Shown piece by piece: positions 16,281 to 25,254 of a stretch of DNA of 64,000 nucleotides; position 1 is the first letter of the stretch, and the number at the start of each line of letters is the position of its first letter. Both the position numbers and the translations under genes were made by a program. The DNA lies in contig NZ_JAQUCA010000011.1 of the NCBI RefSeq assembly GCF_028686475.1, forward strand, positions 20,355-84,354, written 5' to 3'. Source of the DNA: Giesbergeria sp. GTDB lineage: Bacteria; Pseudomonadota; Gammaproteobacteria; Burkholderiales; Burkholderiaceae_C. The notes under the pieces were generated by a model that saw nothing but the letters and a program-made list of their open reading frames with translations, made no database searches and was not told where the DNA came from.

Positions 16281-16735
16281 TGCTTGGGCACAGCGCGTAT
16301 GGCCTAGCAGTCGTTGGTACAGCGCAGACAGGGTGTTTTTGCTTGGTAACGGTATTTGGGGACGTGGTGCTAGGAGGGCGCTTAAATTTAGGCAATGCTT
16401 AAAAATAAGCAAAAACGCAAAGCCCGTTTTTCCCATTGGGAACTGTTCTCTGAAAGATTGAGATAGTTATTAGGGCGTTTCTTTTTTTGGTGAACGCAGC
16501 GTTCATCGTTTTTGGTGAACGCTATATGAAGTTTTTGCGGTAGCGGTAGCGGGAGCCGTGGGCATGGGCGGTCTGATCCGGCGTTTTGTAGAGTCTGTGC
16601 GTGCTACAGCCGTGCTTGTGGAGCGCGCAGTCTGGGTTTGGACTCCACAAAGTAGGGCTGACACTGGCCTGAGTCTTGGCAAAGCCGGTTTTTCCTTGAC
16701 CGGCCAAATTTGGCCGGTCGTAGTTTTTCCAAATG
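16281..16735. repeat. Region downstream of the recombinase, first copy of a direct repeat
   Basis: Bases 16281 to about 16532 recur, with roughly one change in eight, at 17301 to about 17555. They include GGTGAACGC segments (TGAACGCAGCGTTCA palindrome near 16493) that could be an operator. A 22-bp palindrome centred on CCGGCCAAATTTGGCCGG lies at 16698-16719. No gene is supported here. Confidence 0.7.
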
Positions 16736-16892
16736 CTAGGCGGGTGCGAGATTCCGCAGCAAACTGTCCAGCCCCTGCCCTATCCCCTGCCAGCCCGATT
16801 TGTGCATAGAGGATTTTTTGCTGCTTTTGCCGTTGGCACTGTCTCTGGCATTACCGCTTCTCGTTGGGGTGACAGTAGCTCCCAGCTTTGCA
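16736..16892 (-). pseudogene. Duplicated 3' fragment of the winged-helix rep-type gene
   Basis: This stretch resembles 18040-18195, the end of the winged-helix protein gene, including the codons for its glycine-rich C-terminus (GWQG...LLGGFAPA-like). It is cut at about 16892 where the sequence switches to recombinase homology on the other strand. It shows that recombination has joined two backbone gene tails. Confidence 0.65.
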
Positions 16893-17300
16893 TGGTGGCC
16901 ATTCCGCCAGTGAGCTTGCAAGCCCTGCTTGAGTACCTTCAGGCGCGTGGATTCAGCGATGACCACCTGTTGTGGCCCCAGCCCAAGCTCCGCTGTTACC
17001 CAGTGTCCAAGACCCTATGCAAGCGATAGGCTATCAGGCGCACTGTATGAGCATTTCCGGGATTGGATGAGCAAAGCGGTAGTAGCCGCTACGTTACCGG
17101 AAAAAGAAAGGTTCCGGTTGGCCAAAGCATCAACCCACTGGCTGAGGCACACCTTCGGCACCAGGGCGGTGGCCAAGCAAGTGCCGCTCGATGTGATTCA
17201 GGCACAGATGGGCCATTCCAGTATCTAAACCACCATCAATATTTGCGGTCGTGCGCCGATTCAGCGTCGCACGGATGAGCTAGGCAAAGCGGTTGGCTAG
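16893..17300 (+). pseudogene. Decayed copy of the tyrosine recombinase 3' half
   Basis: Translation gives VAIPPVSLQALLEYLQARGF, a frameshift near 17030, then LAKASTHWLRHTFGTRAVAK and MGHSSI followed by a stop where the intact gene has a glutamine codon. The nucleophile tyrosine position reads NICGRAP, so it is doubly dead. It matches 15870-16280 at high identity and is followed by the second copy of the downstream repeat. Confidence 0.85.
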
Positions 17301-18047
17301 TGCTTGGGCACAGCGCGTATGGCCTAGCAGGCGTTAGCACAGCGCAGACAGTGTGTTTTTTCCTGGTAAACGGTATTTGGGGACGTTGTGCCAAGAGGCA
17401 TCTTGAATTGGGAGAGTGCTTTAAAAATTAGCAAAAACGCGAAGCCCGTTCTACCCCTTGGGAACTGTTCTCTGAAAGATTGGGATAGTTATTAGGGCGC
17501 TTTGCTTTTTCGGTGAACGCTGCGTTCATCGTTTTGGGTGAACGCTATATGAAGAAAAAACTGGGTGGGTGCCGTGGGCTGGGACGGGTTGGGGACGGGT
17601 TTGAGTCGTCCGGGTCTAAGGCGGGCTTTTGTGGAGCCTGTACGCGCTACAACTGAGCTTGTGGAGCGCAAAGACGGCTTTGCACTACGAAAAGTAGGGG
17701 AGCCATGAGTCCAAGTTTGGACTTTGTGCGGTTTTTCGTTGACCGGCCAAATTTGGCCGGTCGTACTTTGGCGCAAGGATGGCGGTACAAAGTGGTGAGC
17801 GGGTGCTAAAAAATCTCGGCCCTTGTTTGAGCCGATGCCGCTTCTGGCCTTGGCATGGGCCAGTTCGCTTTTTTCCTGACCGGCCAAATTTGGCCGGTCG
17901 TGTTTTAGCGCAAAAGATGGGGGTGGAAGGTGGTGAGCGGGCACAAAAAAACCTCGGCCCCTGTTTCAGCCGATGCTATTTCTGCCCTTGGCGTGGGCCA
18001 GTTGAATTTTTCCAACCGGCCAAATTTGGCCGGTAGTTTTCCCGCTG
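17301..18047. repeat. Second copy of the direct repeat and tandem 138-bp palindrome repeats
   Basis: After the repeat of 16281-16532 (to about 17555), three copies of the palindrome centred on CCGGCCAAATTTGGCCGG lie at 17741-17762, 17878-17899 and 18014-18035, with a period of about 137 bp. Each unit also carries a minus-strand hairpin TCGGC...GCCGA followed by a T-run, a terminator form suited to the minus-strand gene that ends at 18048. The units look like tandem duplications of its 3' untranslated region. A further palindrome copy is at 25255-25276. No gene is present. Confidence 0.75.
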
Positions 18048-19685
18048 TCAGGCTGGGGCGAAACCGCCTAGCAAATTACCCAATCCCTGCCAGCCCGGTT
18101 TGCGCGTAGAGGAGTCTGTTGCTTTTGTCGCAGGGGCCATCTCTGGCGGTGCCGCTTCGCGCTGGGGCGGCGATGGCTGCCAGCTTTGCACCGTGGCCTT
18201 ATCGACGGGGATGAGCTGGCCTTTTTGCAGAAGCTGGGCCACCTTGGTCACATCGCTAGGGGGTACAGCCAGCCATTGAACCTTGTGCGTTTCCTTACTC
18301 TGCACTTCCTGCACCTTCGCCATGCGTATCCAGTCGTTATCTACGCTGAAAAGCACGGTTTTTCTCGTCGGGTTGCATAGCCATCGCTGTGGTGATGCAC
18401 TTGCAGCTGCAAACAGTGCGTCCATGTTTGCGGCTACAGGCGTGCCATGCCAAGGATGGACGCGCCCTTCGTCCTCAATTGGAGGTTGGACAACCGCTTC
18501 GCTTGCCGGTGCTGGGGTCGGTGGTGTGAACACTAAAGGTGGTGCATCTGCATCTGCATCATCCGATGGTGCCGTTTGCCATTGCTCCAGTTGCTCTTTT
18601 GTTACCGCGAAAATCGTTCCATCGCGTATGGCCTGCGCGATGGATGGGGTGTCCAGCACTACAGACCATTTTGCCAATAGCGGGTTGCATACGAAATTTT
18701 CGATCTTGGTGCGCTCCAGCACGGCGCTGCTGCTGTTCCACTGCCAAACATAGAGGCGTTTTTCGCTGGACAACAAGCCCGTCTGGGCCAAGGCTTGGCG
18801 CAAAGTGCTGGCATCATTTGTCGTTTGCTGCTCTTGCGCTGCGGCTTCTTGTTGCTGCGCTTCCCGCTGGCGTTTAGCTGCCAATCGGCCTTGCCAGTCG
18901 ATGTTGCTACTGAGTAACTTAACGGTGTAAGCGTAGGGATTTTTGGCCTTGGCAATCGAATCTTCTGCCAGTTCAACGATGTGGCCCAGCATTAAGCCCG
19001 CTTTGCTGGCCATGCCCATGAGCTTGCGAATCGCAGATGCTCGCAATCCCAAATGGCGCAGTGGCATGAGGTCGTCGGGCACTTGGTTATTGGCGTAGTA
19101 AGCAGCTTGCGGATCGGAATTGGCTGCCACCACGGGGGCTTCACTGGTGCCAGGCGCATCTGGTTGGGCGACAGGGGCTGGCTGGTCGCCGTTTGTTTCG
19201 ATTTCGATCTTGATGTGTTGGGCAGGTGCTGGTTCTAGCAATTCCACGGCGGCGCGAACAGCAATTTGATCTTCGCTGGGAATGGGCATTACCGGATGGT
19301 CTTTGGCACGGGCACTGACCAGTCCCAGTGTTTGCAAGGCCCAAGGGGTCAAGAAAATGTCGCTGACCTGCATCCCAAGTTTGCGCGATTGCACTTGGGA
19401 GCGAACAATCCACTCTTTGCTCTCGAGTTCTTTCTTGATCTTGCAAATTTTGTTCACGCTGACATGCAGCGTTTGTGCGAACCGTTCGTTGCTGATGCGA
19501 ACGGAATTGGTAATGTCCTTCGTTTGGATACTGCGAACCACGGCTTGCAGTAGTAGGCGTGCGTAGGGCTTTAAGGCACTGATGGCTGCAATGCGGCAAT
19601 CGGTGGCACGGTCTGCCGCACGGGCAATGCTCGGCGGATAGGGTGCAGGTAAAGCAAATTCATTAGATGAGAGTGTGGCAGTCAT
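18048..19685 (-). CDS. Winged-helix DNA-binding protein, putative plasmid replication initiator
   Basis: The 545-residue protein has an N-terminal winged-helix region (about 38-125: ALKPYARLLLQAVVRSIQTK, then ISNERFAQTLHVSVNKICKI) resembling the DNA-binding part of O-type or plasmid replication proteins. A middle segment (about 215-275) includes DLMPLRHLGLRASAIRKLMG and a Gln-rich helix, and the rest is low-complexity and proline-rich with a Gly-rich tail. It lies downstream of parA and parG on the same strand and is surrounded by iteron-like palindromes, which supports a replication or copy-control role. No catalytic motif is visible. A phage replication-type or ICE regulator is the alternative. 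The upstream leader contains two strong hairpins. Confidence 0.5.
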   Translation of the reverse strand: MTATLSSNEFALPAPYPPSIARAADRATDCRIAAISALKPYARLLLQAVVRSIQTKDITNSVRISNERFAQTLHVSVNKICKIKKELESKEWIVRSQVQSRKLGMQVSDIFLTPWALQTLGLVSARAKDHPVMPIPSEDQIAVRAAVELLEPAPAQHIKIEIETNGDQPAPVAQPDAPGTSEAPVVAANSDPQAAYYANNQVPDDLMPLRHLGLRASAIRKLMGMASKAGLMLGHIVELAEDSIAKAKNPYAYTVKLLSSNIDWQGRLAAKRQREAQQQEAAAQEQQTTNDASTLRQALAQTGLLSSEKRLYVWQWNSSSAVLERTKIENFVCNPLLAKWSVVLDTPSIAQAIRDGTIFAVTKEQLEQWQTAPSDDADADAPPLVFTPPTPAPASEAVVQPPIEDEGRVHPWHGTPVAANMDALFAAASASPQRWLCNPTRKTVLFSVDNDWIRMAKVQEVQSKETHKVQWLAVPPSDVTKVAQLLQKGQLIPVDKATVQSWQPSPPQREAAPPEMAPATKATDSSTRKPGWQGLGNLLGGFAPA

Positions 19686-19712
19686 TTTTTTGAGGGCGAA
19701 AAATCCCCCGTG

Positions 19713-19856
19713 TTGCCAACTGCCACAGAAAAGTTCTAAAATCGGCGCAACTATGTATTTGCGCTGTTTTTTCTAGGACTCGTTCTTGGTGGGGCAGCAT
19801 GGGCAACCCGATGAAAGCCGCTTCTCTTGGTACAGAAGCGGCTTTTGTCGTTTTAC
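19713..19856 (+). ncRNA. Candidate small RNA opposite the rep-type gene leader
   Basis: A TTGCCA...TAAAAT promoter (19713-19718, 19737-19742, 18-bp spacer) reads away from the rep-type gene. A hairpin GCGCAA/TTGCGC followed by TGTTTTTT lies at 19746-19774, and a strong 12-bp stem AAAGCCGCTTCT/AGAAGCGGCTTT at 19814-19845 is followed by a T-rich run. A transcript of 30 to about 105 bases with these hairpins would be antisense to the leader of the minus-strand gene, as in antisense control of plasmid copy number. It is inferred from sequence only. Confidence 0.35.
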
Positions 19857-20349
19857 GGTGTGGTAAAGGTCAAGAATTAGATGGTTGGTGTGTCCCTGTG
19901 GAGCAATTGTGCAGATTGTCCTGCGAAAAACAGAAAATCTGAAACGATTGAAGATAGCCGACTGTGAATCTTTCGAGCTGGAAATGGCTCAAAAGTGTGC
20001 TAGGAATTTCCTTGCGCTGCATGTCTTGGGTGCAGCGTGTCAGGTAGTTGGGGCACTGAACGGACATGCTTTGCCTGTAGCAATGCTTAGATGTTCCCCA
20101 ATAGGAACTTGTTTTTCGTTGTGCGTGGACGCTTGCTGTAGCCTGCTGGAGGCTACAGCGATGAGCATAGCCGTTGCGGCTGGCGTGCTGAATTGGATGC
20201 AAGGCGTAGGCGGTGCGGAATGACATTTTTTAACATATAAGGTCATTCTGTGTCGCTTGCACCAAAAATCCGCTAAAATCCGCACAAACAGGCGAACGCA
20301 GATTTCCGGTGTGCAAGGCACAGGATGGTTGATGTGGCGTTCGCGGCGG

Positions 20350-20387
20350 GCCTACAGTAACTTTCTCAGGGTGGCTGTAGGCTTTTT
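20350..20387 (+). terminator. Rho-independent terminator
   Basis: GCCTACAG (20350-20357) pairs with CTGTAGGC (20375-20382) and TTTTT follows on the plus strand. The transcript it ends is unclear; the stretch 19857-20349 has only overlapping frames on both strands that I cannot support as genes, so a second small RNA is possible. Confidence 0.65.
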
Positions 20388-20517
20388 GCTTTGTGCGAAC
20401 AAAACAGGTGTATGGTACCGCAGTTTTGATACAAACTTGAAAAAAATTGCGGGCGCAGGACATCCCTCCTGCGTAAGGTAAAGCTCCGCCGCCAATTTTT
20501 AGATAGCTATCTAGCTA

Positions 20518-20814
20518 TCAATCAATTTTCAAATATTGCTTTAACAGGCGTTCGACAATCTCTGTCTCGGTTACACGACGGCCTGGAGACGATTCCGCAA
20601 TTGCCCCGTTCTTCAGTGCTTTTGCAATGTCCCAACGGATGCGAAACAGTTTTTGCACGGTGGGTACTGGTGGTAGCTCGGCGGCAGAGGTTGAAACAGA
20701 ACTGGACGGCGTTGGAGTGATGCTGTTTTCCCTGGCACCTTCGAGAAAGGCGGTAGGGTCTTTCTGGGGAGGGGTGATACCAGATAGGTCAGGTTTGCCG
20801 CGCATCCGATTCAT
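20518..20814 (-). CDS. ParG-like partition protein, ribbon-helix-helix
   Basis: The 98-residue protein has a flexible, Pro/Ser-rich N-terminus and a C-terminal ribbon-helix-helix-like part: a strand KLFRIRWDIAKALKNGA near 58-74 followed by VTETEIVERLLKQYLKID. This layout matches ParG, the centromere-binding partner of ParF-type ATPases. The parA gene lies upstream on the same strand, but a 450-bp inserted element now separates them. GATAGCTATC motifs, found three times upstream of parA and once at the end of this gene (20502-20511), are the likely binding sites. Assigned by size, fold pattern and context. Confidence 0.6.
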   Translation of the reverse strand: MNRMRGKPDLSGITPPQKDPTAFLEGARENSITPTPSSSVSTSAAELPPVPTVQKLFRIRWDIAKALKNGAIAESSPGRRVTETEIVERLLKQYLKID

Positions 20815-20824
20815 CAGTTTGTGC

Positions 20825-21283
20825 GTGAAACCTCGGCATTCATGCCGGGGAGGTAGAGCGCGGAACGCATGGCGTTCCTTGCCTCGGGCTGTTACCTGCT
20901 CACGTCCGTTCTATGGCCCGGTTGACAGAAATTAGTGCGAGGCTTTTCACCTCTGCTGGGCCTTGCGGCTCTGCCCGTAAGGGCATAGTGACGCGCACCT
21001 TGCGGTGCGGCTCCCCTCGACAATGTTGCGTATCGGCTTACCCTTGCGGGCGGTTCCAATCCGTTTCGTGCTTACCCTGTCGCTTGTCTGCAACCAGAAC
21101 TTTCAGAGCTTGGGACTAAGGAAGCATCCCAAGGTGAGTCTTCGCACCTGCACACAACGTAGCGCCCGCTTTACTCGGCAATGAAGCCCGGATTAAGGCA
21201 TCCGGGGCGCTTAGTCTGGTCAACCCGAACTTGTAAGGCTTTCGCCTTCCAAGCTCCAACCTTCAGGTCGGGGTAGTTGACGC
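20825..21283. mobile_element. IS200/IS605-derived miniature element (no transposase)
   Basis: A CCTCGGCATTCATGCCGGGG hairpin at 20832-20851 and an ACCTTCAGGTCGGGGTAGTT end near 21264-21280 have the form of IS200/IS605-family subterminal hairpins. The 400 bases between them are packed with short hairpins and encode no protein I can support. The insertion separates parA from the ParG-like gene and supplies the last few codons of parA. It could retain an omega-RNA-like sequence, but that is speculation. The exact ends are approximate. Confidence 0.5.
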
Positions 21284-21910
21284 AGTCACCTCGTGGAAAA
21301 ATGCTTCAATCTCGGCAATTGCTGCGCTGTCTTTGCCTAGTTCTTGCACAATCGCTCCTTCGCCAATGGCTCGCCGGAACGCCACGCGCTCACACACTTT
21401 GCTTGTCAAGACATTGAGTCTTTGTTCTTGTAAGAATTCCAGCATATCGGCAGTATCTTTGCTACGGGGATCAACACGGGTTAAAAGCACTCGAACATCC
21501 AGATCGGGGTTGTAATCCCGTGCCAGTTCTACCACCATGAGTAAATCGGTCATCGCTGCGGCATCTAGGTTGGATGCGCCCACCGGAATCACTGCACGCT
21601 GGGCCAGCAAAAGGGATGAACGCAAGCCCGCTGAGTCACGTCCTCCAGCATCCACGACCACATGCTGAAACCCGCAGGCTAACGGCCTTCCTTCGGTCAG
21701 AATGGCCTTTCCAATCAGACAAGCGGTTGTCGGGTTGCGTGTATGGCTCCCACTTTCTCGCCGCCACGCTGCCCAACTTGCGGCACTGGCCTGTGGATCG
21801 CCGTCGATAAGTAGCGTCTTGCCTTGGTAGGCAAGCATGGTTGCTAAATGAATGGCGGTGGTGGTTTTTCCTACACCACCTTTGGTGTTTACCACTGCAT
21901 AGATGGTCAT
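21263..21910 (-). CDS. parA: ParA/ParF-type partition ATPase
   Basis: The protein starts at the ATG 21910, which has a GGAG ribosome site 9 bases upstream; a GTG at 21928 is less likely. It has the deviant Walker [15 protein letters not shown] at the N-terminus, [15 protein letters not shown] (motif A-prime), and [11 protein letters not shown] (Walker B). At about 215 residues with no N-terminal DNA-binding domain it is of the small ParF/Soj-like class, paired with a ParG-like protein. It should segregate the plasmid-like element using ATP. The last residues (STTPT) are encoded by an inserted IS605-type end, so the original C-terminus has been replaced, though the ATPase core is complete. Its own operator is probably the GATAGCTATC cluster upstream. 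Confidence 0.9.
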   Translation of the reverse strand: MTIYAVVNTKGGVGKTTTAIHLATMLAYQGKTLLIDGDPQASAASWAAWRRESGSHTRNPTTACLIGKAILTEGRPLACGFQHVVVDAGGRDSAGLRSSLLLAQRAVIPVGASNLDAAAMTDLLMVVELARDYNPDLDVRVLLTRVDPRSKDTADMLEFLQEQRLNVLTSKVCERVAFRRAIGEGAIVQELGKDSAAIAEIEAFFHEVTASTTPT

Positions 21911-21930
21911 TGAGTTTTTCTCCAGCACGA

Positions 21931-21995
21931 GATAGCTATCTTACTGCGTGGTAGATAGATAAATAGATAGCTATCTTTTGATTTAGATAGCTATC
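21931..21995. promoter_or_regulatory. Triple GATAGCTATC palindrome, partition operator/centromere
   Basis: The 10-bp palindrome GATAGCTATC occurs at 21931-21940, 21966-21975 and 21986-21995, with a related half-site GTAGATAGATA between. A TATAAT box (21997-22002) overlaps the last copy for the divergent plus-strand gene. A fourth copy lies at 20502-20511 at the end of the ParG-like gene. Repeats bound by the ParG-type protein are expected in this position. Confidence 0.65.
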
Positions 21996-22042
21996 ATATA
22001 ATACAATTGATCTATTGCAATCCCCTGTACTAAAAAATCCTG

Positions 22043-22945
22043 ATGAGTAGCTATCACATCCCCACCGCCACCCGCTGGATTTCTGGTGCTTTGGCTACCG
22101 TGGTAACGCTGGTTTGTGCTGGCATGGCCGGTATGTCAGCGATGGAGCGCTCTACCAGCATGGCTGGAGCAGTGATGTTTGTGGCATTGGCTTTGGTGAT
22201 GGTAGTGGGCAGCCATTTATTACCAGCTTTAGCCCGTGGTAGTCGTATTGGCCAAGGCGTGTTTGCCGTTTGCGTGCTGGTGACGCTTTACAACCACGCT
22301 TACTTTTTCGACAGCGAAAAGCGCCACATGGGCCAGCAGCGCCAGGCCGAAGTCCCTCCTTCACCCGAGGTACTACGCTATGAACAAGAGCTGGCTTTGA
22401 TTGATGCGCGTGGTTTGCCGCTGGTATCGGCAGACCTCGCCAGCGCACAGGTGGCAGTTGCCAAAGCCGCTGCTGTACTAGAGCGTTGCCAAGCCAAAGA
22501 AGGTGCACGCTGCACCTCTGCTGCGGCTGCGCTAGACATTGCTCAAGCCAAAACAGGCGCTTTACAAGACGAGCGCACCCAAGCCTTGCGTGCTGAAGAC
22601 CTGCGCTCCAGTTTGTCAACAGCAGTAGCGGCACATGGCGCTAGGGTAACCCAAGCTGGTGTCAATGCCGTGGATGCCTCCATCGCCCGCCTATTGGGCA
22701 TCGAGGCCGATACCGTGGCCACCATGACTTCCCTCATGCAATCCATCGCCTTGGAAGTGATGGGCGCTTTGCTCTGGGCTGTAGCCTTGCCCAAGGTGGT
22801 TAAAAAACCTCGTGTGCAGGAAGTGCGCGTCAAGCACATCATCCCCTACAACCCTAAGCCCAAGCCGTCTAAGCAATTCGGCTGGGCACGCACTGCGCTG
22901 ATTCGCCACCAAGGCCAGCCCCGCGATTCGCCTGTTTCGGTGTAA
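22043..22945 (+). CDS. Predicted membrane protein with coiled-coil, plasmid-linked
   Basis: The 300-residue protein has three hydrophobic helices at about 12-34 (WISGALATVVTLVCAGMAGM), 40-63 and 68-88, a long charged, alanine-rich coiled-coil region (about 95-225), a fourth hydrophobic helix near 228-248 (IALEVMGALLWAVALP), and a basic C-terminal tail. I do not recognise a family. It is transcribed divergently from parA out of the GATAGCTATC region, so partition proteins may repress it. Topology suggests an inner-membrane protein with cytoplasmic tails; conjugation, entry exclusion or replicon anchoring are possible roles that the sequence does not prove. Confidence 0.6.
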   Translation: MSSYHIPTATRWISGALATVVTLVCAGMAGMSAMERSTSMAGAVMFVALALVMVVGSHLLPALARGSRIGQGVFAVCVLVTLYNHAYFFDSEKRHMGQQRQAEVPPSPEVLRYEQELALIDARGLPLVSADLASAQVAVAKAAAVLERCQAKEGARCTSAAAALDIAQAKTGALQDERTQALRAEDLRSSLSTAVAAHGARVTQAGVNAVDASIARLLGIEADTVATMTSLMQSIALEVMGALLWAVALPKVVKKPRVQEVRVKHIIPYNPKPKPSKQFGWARTALIRHQGQPRDSPVSV

Positions 22946-22967
22946 AACTCTCCTGCTAAATGCAAAA

Positions 22968-22992
22968 CGCCACCCTTTTTTATAGGGTGGCG
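22968..22992. terminator. Hairpin after the membrane protein gene
   Basis: CGCCACCCT (22968-22976) pairs perfectly with AGGGTGGCG (22984-22992) around a T-rich loop. On the minus strand it is followed by TTTTG, on the plus strand by no T-run; it could work weakly in both directions between converging units. Confidence 0.5.
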
Positions 22993-23053
22993 CTGCTGCA
23001 TGGCGAAGGTTAGCTTGCGCTAGGCACGTCGAAAATTCGCTGTGTTTTTACTG

Positions 23054-23207
23054 TTAATCTGCGGAATCGTCATCCACCACTGTCTCCAAAAGCAGATTGA
23101 TGTGCTGCTGTACCCGCTCCAACCCTGCAATCGTTTCTTCACGGGTGTGGCTGGTGTCGCCAAAGAAGTCTTGGATGGCTTCGATGAGAGTTTCTGCTTT
23201 GGGTAGT
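23054..23207 (-). pseudogene. Remnant of a small plasmid gene
   Basis: The minus strand encodes LPKAETLIEAIQDFFGDTSH and REETIAGLERVQQHINLL before a stop (23054-23056). The frame is closed upstream by a stop at about 23208-23213 with no start codon, so only a C-terminal piece survives. I do not recognise the family. The rest of 22993-23388 shows nothing further. Confidence 0.4.
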
Positions 23208-23388
23208 GGTCAATCTTTGACTGATTTGCTGTAATTCAGCATTATTTTCATGATAAGCCTCATGCTGTCACCGCACAGCCTTCTCTATGAAACTACACGC
23301 CAGATCGTTAGTTTGGTAGTGCATGACTTTGGGAATGGTTGCAAAAAATCAGTCAATTGAACACCACTACCAATTTAACTAGCCACGT

Positions 23389-24141
23389 TTATTTATTCAT
23401 GTTTCCAAAAAATCTAGCGTTTTCTTTGAATTTTGTGAACTTGGTACCCTTACTTAATAATTTTTGTGCTTTGGTATGATCCTCATTTTCACTTTTGACT
23501 GGTGAAAAATCCATGACACCATCGTCTGCATTGAGTCTTGGTAGTGGCGCTGCGTGCTGAACTGGTGCTTTGGTAGGCTCTATTTGAATGGGTTGAATTG
23601 GGGAATGAAGAATCGGACTACTGGTAGTAGCGGGGGCTTCTTCCAATGGCGATGGCTGATTGACAGGGCTGATAGCCTCGGTAGCAGCTGCATTAGGCAT
23701 AACAGCTTGGCGCATTGTTTGATTCGCATATTGCAGCAGCAAGGTGGCGCTACGGCTAACGCCATGCACTGCAAATAGAAAGACAAGGCGGCGCTTGATA
23801 TAGAGGCGGCGATTGCTCAAGCCAGAGATCGCGTTGAGTTCTCGCAAGACATCCATCAACCCAGCATCACGTTGGCTGATGCTGATTTCTACGGGAAGGG
23901 TGCCATCTACCTCTCCATCCATCGATGTTTGGCCCAATACATCCAGCAGGCTTCGGTCAATCACCACTGGCGCAACCAGCAGGGCACGGACGAAGTTGGA
24001 GCGTGCAACTGATGTTGGGAGGCTTTGGAGGTGAAAAAACAGCGGCTCCAAGCCCACGTCATCCGCTTTCAATAGAAGCCGAACTCTGACCGTGGACAGC
24101 GATTCCGATTGCATCTTCCTGTTTTGTGTCTTCTTAGTCAT
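23389..24141 (-). CDS. Hypothetical plasmid-backbone protein
   Basis: I choose the ATG at 24141 (MTKKTQNRK); a TTG four codons upstream is possible. The product, about 250 residues, has an ordered N-terminal half containing VRVRLLLKADDVGLEPLFFH and a segment with VEISISQRDAGLMDVLRELN and LSNRRLYIKRRLVFLFAVHG, then a proline-rich, probably disordered linker (about 160-215) and a basic end. No domain is recognised. The regular N-terminal half with a conserved-looking helix after a beta strand could be a ribbon-helix-helix or relaxosome-type DNA-binding domain, but this is a guess. It stands alone on the minus strand beside an AT-rich repeat region. Confidence 0.55.
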   Translation of the reverse strand: MTKKTQNRKMQSESLSTVRVRLLLKADDVGLEPLFFHLQSLPTSVARSNFVRALLVAPVVIDRSLLDVLGQTSMDGEVDGTLPVEISISQRDAGLMDVLRELNAISGLSNRRLYIKRRLVFLFAVHGVSRSATLLLQYANQTMRQAVMPNAAATEAISPVNQPSPLEEAPATTSSPILHSPIQPIQIEPTKAPVQHAAPLPRLNADDGVMDFSPVKSENEDHTKAQKLLSKGTKFTKFKENARFFGNMNK

Positions 24142-24164
24142 GTGACAACCCAAAGTTTGTGGCT

Positions 24165-24305
24165 AAAGATCAAAAAAACCAAACTCAAGAAAAATTTTCA
24201 CGAATTGGGAAAAATTTCCCCAGAATCGAAAAAAAATTCCTGACATCAGGAAATTTTCCCCAGAATCAGAAAATTTTTCCAAAAATTAGAAAAAATTCTC
24301 CAGCG
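24165..24305. other. AT-rich repeat segment, possible replication origin
   Basis: Runs of the type GGAAAATTTTTCC recur at least five times, with TTTCCCCAGAATC present twice (near 24215 and 24255). The segment is far richer in A and T than its surroundings. AT-rich DNA with short repeats near partition and replication-type genes is typical of plasmid origins, so oriV is a reasonable inference. The reading frame across it is low-complexity and not supported as a gene. Confidence 0.35.
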
Positions 24306-24381
24306 CCCTTGAACTGGATTCTGCGGGTCGGCGTATGCTTTTTTTCTTCAAAAGATACGCGAAAAATTGAATCTTTCAAGT

Positions 24382-24508
24382 TTGCGATCTGGGTGGGGGG
24401 CGGGTTATGATTCATGTACTCAGCAACTGCGCTTGCAGGAATAGAGCATCAAGAAGTTTTATCAAGAGACCATCAATAGACGGGGGCGTAAGCTTTCCCG
24501 TTTTTTTT
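24382..24508 (+). ncRNA. Candidate small RNA with promoter and terminator
   Basis: A TTGCGA...TATGAT promoter pair (24382-24387 and 24406-24411, 18-bp spacer) precedes a short non-coding stretch that ends in an ACGGG...CCCGT hairpin followed by eight T residues (24480-24508). The expected transcript is about 90 bases. It lies beside the AT-rich repeat segment, where copy-control RNAs are often found. The G-rich spacer of the promoter is unusual. Confidence 0.35.
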
Positions 24509-25254
24509 GTTCACCCTACGGTAAATGGGGTTTTTTAGCTCGGAGCCGATCTCAACAATTCAACACAGAGTGTCAAAGAACAGAGGAACAAACTTAGCAA
24601 AATCAACAACTTAGCTTGCTACATTAGCTACAGAGCGCAACACAGATTGAAAAAGAGAAATTTTTTGGTAGGTAATTTGCTTATTTTTTGAGCAGCTTTG
24701 GTAGGCAAGAAGGGCAAAACGATGTGTGCTGCACGGTGCGAACTGGGCGGCAATGGGACAACAGGTGTGTGCATGGCGTTGGCTTTTGCTGGTGTACGGG
24801 TGCTGATCGATACGGAAGGCGGCTTAGGCGCTGCACTAACGCGGGAGACGGCAACAGGAACGGTGCAGAAGCGCTATGGACGCATGGAGACAACAACTGC
24901 CAAAGAAAGAAGGAATCTGCTGGCGTGGCGGCCAGTGCGTCTGATGGGGGTGGATTGACACTTCAGGTCAGGCGTAGGGGGATGCGAAAAGACGGGGTTT
25001 GCGCTCCGTGGTGGCCCAAGGGCTGCTGAATTAGCGCACGCTGCTCGCGTAGAGCGCCGTTCCGATGCGACTGAGCCTGCTGGCGGCGGTATCGGGGGCC
25101 ACGTTACCGTGAGGGCGTGGGTACGTAGGTTTGGCACAGCCTGCGTGCTGCTTTCTTCTTCTTTAAGTACCGTGTCGGGGTGCAAATCCCCAAAGCTGCG
25201 TCCGGCAGAGGACGAAAAAAAGCCACCCGATGGGGGTGGAGTTGCTGCATGGAC
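24509..25254. other. Stretch without a supported gene
   Basis: The only notable frame is 24722-24958 plus (VRVLIDTEGGLGAALTRETA), which has no known match by eye and a competing frame on the other strand. The end of the stretch (25150-25250) is hairpin-rich. I cannot say more. Confidence 0.4.

Noticed and set aside
19870..20226. Overlapping frames on both strands beside the rep-type gene
   Set aside because: Neither has a good start and both are Cys/Ser-rich without domain character; no way to choose.
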